64,000 nucleotides of DNA. Origin: Anas platyrhynchos (taxonomy: Eukaryota > Chordata > Aves > Anseriformes > Anatidae). Positions 57,347 to 64,000 of this stretch are shown in pieces. The notes beneath the pieces are model-generated. The model worked only from the letters and a program-made list of their open reading frames with translations. It was not told where the DNA came from and did no database searches. The position numbers and the translations under genes are program-made. Location: the NCBI RefSeq assembly GCF_047663525.1, contig NC_092612.1:1149501-1213500 (forward strand), in the 5' to 3' direction. Position 1 is the first letter of the stretch. Every line of letters starts with the position of its first letter.

Positions 57347-59733
57347 CTGGGAAGCCGAGGAAGAGAAATCAGTTGGCAGCAGCCGGGTCCGACGCGCTCC
57401 GCCGATCCCCTCTGCCCTCCCCATCCCTGTGCGTGGGCTGCGGGGCAGAAACCGAAGTGCCCCGGAGCCTCCCTGCGGGAGCTGGGAGAGCCAAAAAGCT
57501 CCAGGTCACGGAGTTAAAATTTGGGGAGAAACCCCCCTGTTTTGCACATCCCTTCCCCAAAGCCGGATGGTGCTCGAGCGGGTGGTCAGGAGCACGACCA
57601 ACCCTCGTTGGGGCAGCGGGTGTTAAATTTGGCTGGTGAGGCGTGCGGGAGGAGCCGATTTTTTTAGGAATCCGAAGAGAAACGTTTCGGGTACTCACCT
57701 CGTACAGGTATATGGTGGGGAGTATCGTGGAGTTCTCGGGGTAGTAGTCGATGGTTGCGTACAAGTAATCACCTGCAGCCAAAGCAGCGTCCCGGTGAGT
57801 CGGTGCCACCCGGCGGAGGCTGGGAGCTGGACCCCAGGGGGCTGCGGGGCCGCACCAGTTTGCACCAGTGGTGCTGGCGCAGTGGGTGTGGGAAAGCCAA
57901 CGCTGCGTCACCCCGGCGGGGTCTCTGCTCTCAGAGCACCTCGGTGAGGTTTTGGCTTGGCAGAGCGTGATCGGGATGTGAGCGAGAGCCACTGGGGGCA
58001 GAGCAGCTCCAGAGAAAGGGCTTTGAGCTCTACTTTTAATCCTCTTGTTCAGTTTTACGCGGCTCTGGTCCCAGCACTGCTTAATTTCAACCCTTCCAGA
58101 GGGAGGATGCCCCTGGGGGCATCCAGACCCCTGCCCCCCTCCCCTGCTCCTGTTCCTGCAGAGCCTCAGCACGGGCTTGCCCTGCCCTTGCCCTGTGGTT
58201 CATGTCGAAATTAGCAAAAAACGAGAATTTCTTACCGAAGTGAGATGCGTATTCATATAAAAACCGTGTCATTTCCTCTTCTTCTCCCACTTCAGCATAC
58301 CCTAAAAAAAACCAAATCAAGCAAACAATCAAGAGAGGAGCGGTTCGTACCCCGCCAGCGTCAGCAGGCTTGCGTGGAGCCGGCTCGCTCCCTGCCCCAG
58401 TGGGACGTGGTTTTGTAGGAGCAGCTTTGCTGCTTTCTGGGCACTTTGCGCAAAACTCGCTCCCTCGTGGGAGTGCCGGATTTGCAGTCTGACCCCTCAT
58501 TAAATCAGGGACTTCAGAGAGCAAAAGCTCTCATGTTACGGAGCGGACCGCAGCTTGACCCACGCTTGGGATTTCCCTCCGCAGGTTTGCCAAGAGAGGG
58601 ATCGGGGGCAATGGGGCTGCGTCCCCATGCCCTGGGTGTCCCTGTGCCCTGGGGCCCATCCCCATCATGGAGCCGTTTCCTCGGGCGAGCCGCTGTGAAT
58701 GGGTCCGTGCACCTCACAGCTCATTTCCCTTTTCCACAGCTGCACTTTTCTCCTCTCACGCTCGGGGACCGTTTTGACCCGAATCCCTTATTCCACTTGT
58801 GCTGATGGGTGGCACCCGCGGGTTCCCCTCTCCACCCCCCGCCCTGTGTCCTCGTGTGCCCCCAGCCTCCTTGGGCTGTGCTCCCAACCCCGAGCCCAGT
58901 TCCCAGCACCACGGCGTGCTCTGACCCAGCCTCGAGGTGCACGGGGAGGCAGCACCGGGACCGGGTGGGCACCTGGGACCTCCCTTTGGGAGGTTTGGAC
59001 CCGTCGGGAACGCTCCGTTCACTCCGTTCCTTTCCAGCTGCGCTCCCGTCAGCTCCCAGCCACCTTCTCCCTGCGCTGGGCTTTCTGAGAAAGTTTTCCG
59101 AGCAGGCTCCTCTTTGTGCTTGGGATAAAAAGGGAGCTGCGTCCGGAGCAAAGAGCTTCCATCTGGGAAGCCCCGGCTGCTTTTAACCCCTTGCGCAGTG
59201 CAGGACGCGCGGCTCCATCCCCTTTGCTTGGCTCCCTGCAGCCCAAAGCAGTTTCCAGCCACGGCTTTGCTTTTGGCACTGCTGCTACCCCGCTTGGCTC
59301 ACCTGGTGCCCTCCAGCTCCTGAGCACCCACCTGAGGACTCGGGCAGTCCCGTTTGTTCCCCAGCCCGTGTTCATCTCCTTTAATCGGTCCCAGCTGCGT
59401 GCCGCGAGCTCGTTTGAGCGCAATGTGGGAAGCGTTAGGGATTGTCAAACCTCCTGCAAGCACCCGCTCTGCTGCGACCCCCGGTGCGTATGACCCTCAG
59501 GATGTGTGCACCGAGCTTTCCCCAGCTCGATTTCGCTCCCAACACCTCAACCACCGAGCAAACCCCCCCAGCCCCTTCTGCCCGACCGCAGCCGGGCACC
59601 GTGCAGCATCCCGGGAGCGTGCGCGCTCCGAGCTGCTCGAGCACCCGAGTTGCAAGGCAGGGAAAAGAGAAAGAACAACGCGTTTACCCAGCAGAAAAGG
59701 AAGAGCCAAGACCGCCACGAACAAAAAATTCAT
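57263..59733 (-). CDS. C1orf54: C1orf54 family small secreted or membrane-anchored protein
   Basis: Four exons on the minus strand join in frame: 59688-59733, 58236-58301, 57699-57772 and 57263-57346. They give about 89 residues. The start MNFLFVAVLALPFLLG parallels the human C1orf54 signal peptide MDVLFVAIFAVPLILG. The mature part is acidic and Tyr-rich (YAEVGEEEEMTRFLYEYASH; ATIDYYPENS parallels human FTIDYSIFES). The C-terminus (MSDSAGSSLHCHLPLVVLLS, then a Leu-rich tail) parallels human LNDAVSSLRSPIPLLLS and could be a transmembrane or GPI-type anchor. Human C1orf54 is about 131 residues; the segment between the Tyr-rich part and the tail is missing here unless an exon was overlooked. Function is not established. 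One N-glycosylation sequon (NST) is visible. Confidence 0.82.
57699..57772 (-). CDS. C1orf54: C1orf54-like exon 3: Tyr-rich segment
   Basis: The acceptor TTTGGCTGCAG and donor GTGAGT enclose 74 bases encoding DYLYATIDYYPENSTILPTI and YLYE. TIDY matches the human TIDYSIF block. It leaves phase 0. Confidence 0.82.
58236..58301 (-). CDS. C1orf54: C1orf54-like exon 2: acidic segment
   Basis: The acceptor GTTTTTTTTAG precedes 66 bases encoding GYAEVGEEEEMTRFLYEYAS and HF plus one base, before GTAAGA. The phase (1 in, 1 out) matches its neighbours. Confidence 0.82.
59688..59733 (-). CDS. C1orf54: C1orf54-like exon 1: signal peptide
   Basis: ATG at 59733-59731 starts MNFLFVAVLALPFLL plus one base, with donor GTAAAC. 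The hydrophobic stretch is a textbook signal peptide core. No other in-frame ATG competes within the exon. Confidence 0.8.
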
Positions 59734-62700
59734 CGTCCCGCCTCGCCGTGCCGTCTGCTGATGCCTCCCGGTGCTGCTGCTTGGCAATTTCTCCAGAAGT
59801 CCCCAGCGGCACGGCCGGGAGGCAGGAAATGACACTGCTGGGGGCCGGGCTGAGCAGCCCCCGCGCTGGGGAGAAGGCACCGCACGCTCCTCCGAAACGC
59901 GCCCACTCGGATGCGGTTGGGGTGGCTGGGGCAGGGGGGGGCTTCCCCCGGAGTGGCAGCGATTGAGGATTTCCCTTGGCAAAGAGTTTCCCCTTTGCCC
60001 AGGTGCGGGGCAGGTGGCTCCGGTGGGGCTGCAGGCGGTGAGCAGCGCACGAGGGCTGTGCCAGCAGGACGAGTGCTTCAGGGCGGATAAATCTGCAGCT
60101 GAGGGGCAGGGGCAGAAACGCTGGCTGGGAGCCAGGGCTGCTGAAAGCGGCTCCTGACTTCCCTTAAAAGTTTAGGGGATTTCTGTTGTCCTGGCTCGCG
60201 TTTAACCTCCGTGTGCCTCACGTTCTCGGGCGGTGAGAAGAACCGTGAATGGTTGCGGGTGGATTTTATCCCGCGGGGTGCAGAAGTGCTCCGCCGCGGC
60301 GTGCCTTAGGTCCCTTCTCTCTGCTCACCGTGCTTTGCGCTCCTGTCGCTGCATCCGCAGGGTGTGGTGCCCTGGTACGAAAACTGAAAACTAAAAACAA
60401 ACTGGGAGAACGCTTCTTGGAAAGAAACCAGGAGGAAAACGAAATGTCTGCGCTCTGCTCTCTGGGGAAAGAAGCTGGCGCACGAGGGCTCCAAGCCGGG
60501 CGTGAGAGCGGCGGCAGCAGGAGGAGGTTTAGGGGCAGGCAGCTTGCTGCAGGCCACACCAATCCCTATTAATGTGTTTTTTGGGGAAAAACACACCTCA
60601 CCGCTGCGGGTTCTTCACCCAGCAGCAAAACCGTCGTGATGGGCACGGCGGCGCGGAGCTTTGGGGGTTTTGGTCACCCCCAGCACCCCTGGCACCGCTT
60701 CCCAGCCCCGCTGCCTCTTGTCCTCCCCTTGCCAGATGGAATTTTCAAAACCCTGGCCTAATTTCGGGGCTGGGAGAACAGGAGCGAGGCGAGGGAGGCT
60801 GATGGCCCACGGCCATGACAGCTCCGCTCCAAGGCGCCAGGGCACGGGCACCGTGGGAGCAGCAGCACGGAACGGTTTTCCCCTCCCTGTGCTCTTCCTG
60901 TCAGTTTTACACTGAGGGATTAGCCAAAGTCTTGTCTTTTTTTGACGGAAGAAGCATCAAAAAGAGCCTGGAAACATTTCGCAGCCACCCATCGTCGCGG
61001 GTGCTCTGCCAAAGGGGCTTTTTCCAGCGATCCGGAGAGCTTGACAAAGGGTTAAGCGTGGAGGAATGCTGAGCAACCCAGCAGGCAGGAAGCGAGTATC
61101 TCCAAAGCGTCCCCCCGACCCACAGAAATAACATCAAAACCAAAATCTCAACCCAAGCAGAAATCTGAGCTGGCTGGGAGCAATGCAGCGAATTCCAGCG
61201 GGGCTCGGGTGGGAACGGCAGCGTGGGAGAGGGAGAGCCGTAAAGGGTCCGAACACGGGGTTTTGGGGCTGGTGGAGAGGGAGGGGCAAGGCAGGTTTAG
61301 GAGGATTATCTTGTATTTTAGGCAGGGAGATGATGGGGCTGGGAAGACAAACTTCTTGGCAGGCAAACGAGCTGCGGTGGGAGCATCGTTCCTTTGGGGC
61401 TGAAATGGGGAAATGGGAAAGGGGCCGTGGCGGTGCTGCCGTGGGGGCTGTGCGATGTGCTCGGGGGCTGGCACGCACCTTTAGCTCTGCTCCCGCTCCC
61501 TCGTAACATCTGGCAACACAGAATGAAAACATCACCCAGAGAGCGGCCGAGAAAAGCGGCCAAAAAGCAACGCCTTTCCCATCTCTGCCCCCACGCGCCT
61601 ATTTCAAAATCTCACTCCTATTTTGTGCGAGCTCCACGTTTTTCCCTCTTTTCCCTTCTTAAAGCCCGCGTGCCAAAAACCAAGCCCTCCGAGGTCGCGC
61701 GGCGAGGGACAGAGAGCGGCCCCGCACGTGGGAGCTCTGCAGCCGGCGGTGGGAGCGCGGCCTTTCACATGGGAAAGTGTGGGGCGGGAGCCAAAAAAAA
61801 AATGTGGCTTTTTGTGCAAGGAACCACGCAGCTCGCACCGGCGGCTCTGACCCCTCGTGGTGCCCAAGGAAGGCACCCAGGGAGCCCGGGAAGGTGCAAA
61901 GGGAACCGCTCAGGTCCTCTGCTTTAGGCTGCATGGCGTCATTTCCCAGCTTTAATAGGAGGAAGCAAAACTCGAAGGGAAATAAATAAAAAAAAAAAAA
62001 ACGCAGCTGGTAAATAAGGCTGCGCTGCTAACAATGCCTCGCGCCCGAGCAGATGACATTAGCAGGATTCCTGCGGAAGCAGCCGAAGGACGTTGTTTGG
62101 GGCTTCTGCTGCAGAAGAGAAGATGGATGGAGCCACCCCGCGATGGGAGTGGGAGGGAAGCCCCCAGCCTGCTCCCCACGGCGCCTGCACCCACGGGTGC
62201 TGGGATGGGGACCCCGCGGTGCCGCGCAGCGGGCGGACAGGTAGGTGGGGTGGGCGCTTCCCGCAGGAGCCCCCAACGGCACGAGGGGATTTCTGCCAAG
62301 AGAAGGAGCCGATCCTCCTGCACGGCGCGGCGTTCTGCTCTAAATAAAGCTTTCCTGCCCTTCCCAGCTGGTTTGGGCGCAGCTCTCGGCAGAGCAGGGC
62401 GTGCGCGGCGCAGGGAGGGAGGCGCTGAGATGGGAGAAAGGCTGCTGCGAGCGGGGATTCCCAAAAAGCGCCCACGGTGCACCCAGGGTTCTCCCCGTTC
62501 ACGTCGGTGTTTGTTGCACCCAGGGCACCGTCCTCTTGGGGGGCTCCAAGCAGGCTCCGGCCAACACAAAGGGGGTCTCCAGCCCCACGCCGCCCCCCTG
62601 CTGCTCCTCGGCCAGGACAGGCGCCGAGACCACCCCTGGCCTTCGTCCCGCACCGCCGACACTGGGTGGGGAGCCCCAGGAGGATGTCTCCAAGCTGTTT

Positions 62701-63230
62701 GGTTGGCAGGCATCTGTCCCTTCCTAATTAAACACAGAGCTGGCTCCCAGGCTGGAATGCGGCTTCGCTTCCCTTCCCCTCCCCATGGAGATGCTCCTCC
62801 AGCCGCGCGCGTCCGGCTGACGCCGAGGGGCCAGCACAGCCCATGGGGGCACTGCGAGTTTTGGCCCCGTTACTCGGTGGTTTCCCCTTTAGGGCTTCGT
62901 GTCCCAGCCACAGGAGCAGCAGCACGCGTGTGGAGGGGAAGGGGAGGTTGTGGTAAACCCTAAAGCCAGGGGAGCCGGGATGCCCCGGCACGGGGTCGTG
63001 TGCGTGCCCATAGACAGGGAAGGTGCTGAGGGCACGGGGAGCATCCTCGGAGCCGGCACACGGTGCAAGGTCGCCCTTCAGGAAGCAAAATGCAAAGAGG
63101 AGGGGCTAAAACAGGGCTGTGCTTAAGGCTCGAGGTGTAAAGGGACTTTTTTTTTTGCCCTGTTTAACAGCAGCTCCCCGTGGCTGTCACACGGGGTAGC
63201 ACAGGGAGCAATCCCAATGAAGCTGAGAGA
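59734..63230. other. Region upstream of C1orf54-like gene; promoter and intergenic
   Basis: GC-rich, with many overlapping open frames on both strands (the longest is 62034-62963 +). None has recognisable protein content. The C1orf54-like promoter should lie at the left end, but no TATA or CCAAT element stands out. Isolated + strand AATAAA motifs occur near 61.98 and 62.34 kb, with no gene to which I can attach them. Confidence 0.5.
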
Positions 63231-63234
63231 CCCC

Positions 63235-63456
63235 GGTTGCATATCATGAATTTTATTATGTGCATGGGATTCCTCATGGCCATCGAGCTTCCCGCAGCGC
63301 TCTCCGCGTTCCTCCTCCCCCTCTGCCATGCAGCCCAGCAGAGAAATGCAGCAGAGCGCAGGATCCCACCACTTTCCCTTTCCTCTCTTGTTTTCGCTGC
63401 TCGCAGACCGCAGGCGTGAGCGGCTTCTGGCAGGGCGGGCGCGGGGAAAGGGCTTC
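63235..63456 (-). other. 3' UTR of the unidentified membrane protein gene
   Basis: About 200 bases from the stop to the AATAAA read on the minus strand at 63257-63252 (GCACATAATAAAATTC). Confidence 0.5.
63252..63257 (-). terminator. Poly(A) signal AATAAA, right-edge gene
   Basis: A canonical hexamer about 200 bases after the inferred stop codon on the same strand. It supports a gene end here. Confidence 0.55.
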
Positions 63457-63489
63457 TCAGTGCCCCAGCGCCGCGTACTCGCACTCGGG
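63457..63489 (-). CDS. Unidentified membrane protein: terminal coding exon
   Basis: Eleven codons including TGA, after a pyrimidine-rich acceptor (CTCTCTCTTGCAG): PECEYAALGH. Short, so it rests on splice-site quality and on the matching phase and poly(A) signal. Confidence 0.5.
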   Translation of the reverse strand, partial: PECEYAALGH

Positions 63490-63765
63490 CTGCAAGAGAG
63501 AGCGAGAAGCCGCGCACTTGGGGCTGCGCCTGCAGCTGCAGGGGATGCTTTGCCTGCGCCAAAGCCCCCGGCCGGGCTGCTTGGGAGCTCCTTCCTCCTG
63601 CCGTGCCCACAGCCTCGTGCCGGGGGCTGGGGAAGCAGCTCACCTCCGGGCCCCGTCTCAGCACCGCGCGGGCCGGCCTTCGGCGCAGCCGGGCTGCCCA
63701 CCACATCAAGGCGAGGACGGCGGCGCCGGGCGGCACGAAGGCCAGCAGCCACAGGAAGCATCCTG
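63457..63765 (-). CDS. Unidentified type I membrane protein, last two coding exons (partial)
   Basis: The first visible exon (63644-63765) follows CTCCCTGCAG and enters in phase 1, typical of a transmembrane exon after Ig-like or similar ectodomain exons. It encodes GCFLWLLAFVPPGAAVLALM, a membrane segment, then WWAARLRRRPARAVLRRGPE, a basic stop-transfer and cytoplasmic stretch. It ends in phase 0 before GTGAGC. The last exon (63457-63489, after CTCTCTTGCAG) adds PECEYAALGH and TGA. The tail is therefore about 30 residues with a YxxPhi-type motif, YAAL. The positive-inside pattern gives an extracellular N-terminus. The ectodomain exons lie right of the window. I do not recognise the family. 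By synteny CA14 or another 1q21 membrane protein might be expected, but the tail does not resemble human CA14 as I remember it. Confidence 0.6.
63644..63765 (-). CDS. Unidentified membrane protein: transmembrane exon
   Basis: 122 bases, phase 1 in and phase 0 out. A hydrophobic segment of about 20 residues is followed by an Arg cluster (RLRRRPARAVLRR). The acceptor could be at 63765 or three bases further in (NAGNAG). Confidence 0.6.
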
Positions 63766-64000
63766 CTGCAGGGAGGGAGGGGAGGACAAGGAGACGTTGC
63801 CGACGGGGCACGGAGCTGGTGCCGGGGGCGGCCGGGGAAAGGGAGTGGTGCAGGGAGATGGGGCCAGGGCAGCGTTTGCAGCGTTTCAGCCCAGGGAGAT
63901 GGGGAAAAAGGGATTTAAGGCTGGAAGAAGCGGGCTTGGAGTCCCTGCAAGCACAGACCAAGCACAGAGCAAAGCCCGCGGTGCCCAGGGGGAGGCTGCT

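Noticed and set aside
62034-62963. 309-codon + strand frame upstream of the C1orf54-like gene
   Set aside because: GC-rich chance frame with Pro/Arg/Gly/Ala composition and several equally open alternatives. A nice GTAGGT donor near 62241 was noted but no partner acceptor or homology.

Overview
The window looks like vertebrate nuclear DNA, most probably from a bird. Genes are split by GT-AG introns. The recognised proteins are vertebrate orthologues (PLEKHO1, ANP32E, the human C1orf54 family). A decayed CR1-type retroposon 3' end lies at about 15.92-16.08 kb. Compact introns and GC-rich, minisatellite-rich flanks fit an avian microchromosome. The species cannot be fixed from the sequence alone, and a non-avian reptile is not excluded. 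No operons, phage, CRISPR, rRNA or tRNA genes were seen.

Layout. Positions 1-6412 are PLEKHO1 intron; its first exons lie left of the window. The last four coding exons run on the + strand (6413-9256), followed by a 3' UTR and two poly(A) signals. Positions 9.8-41.3 kb hold no protein gene I can support. That interval carries a CR1 remnant, a CT-rich minisatellite ending in an orphan CCAAT/TATA/CArG promoter-like block at 18.26-18.32 kb, a near-perfect (CTTT)n array of about 365 bp, a 9-bp CAGCATCAC array, A-runs and an orphan CpG island at 39.6-40.25 kb. ANP32E occupies 41.4-53.3 kb on the - strand in seven coding exons. Its CpG promoter faces a G-rich array of degenerate TTGCACG units (53.73-54.37 kb). 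A small secreted or membrane-anchored protein of the C1orf54 family lies on the - strand (57263-59733, four exons, about 89 residues). At the right edge are the last two coding exons of an unidentified single-pass membrane protein on the - strand (63457-63765).

The genes do not form one pathway. PLEKHO1 is a plasma-membrane and nuclear PH-domain adaptor. ANP32E is a nuclear LRR/acidic-tail chaperone that removes histone H2A.Z. C1orf54 has no settled function. Their proximity is conserved synteny with human 1q21. From memory, the human order is PLEKHO1(+), ANP32E(-), CA14(+), APH1A(-), C1orf54(+). Here C1orf54 is inverted and directly follows ANP32E, so the block has been rearranged.

Base composition shifts sharply: GC-rich at about 1-19 kb and 51-64 kb, AT-rich in between. 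All exon coordinates come from reading splice sites and reading frames by eye against remembered human proteins. No alignment or search was run.
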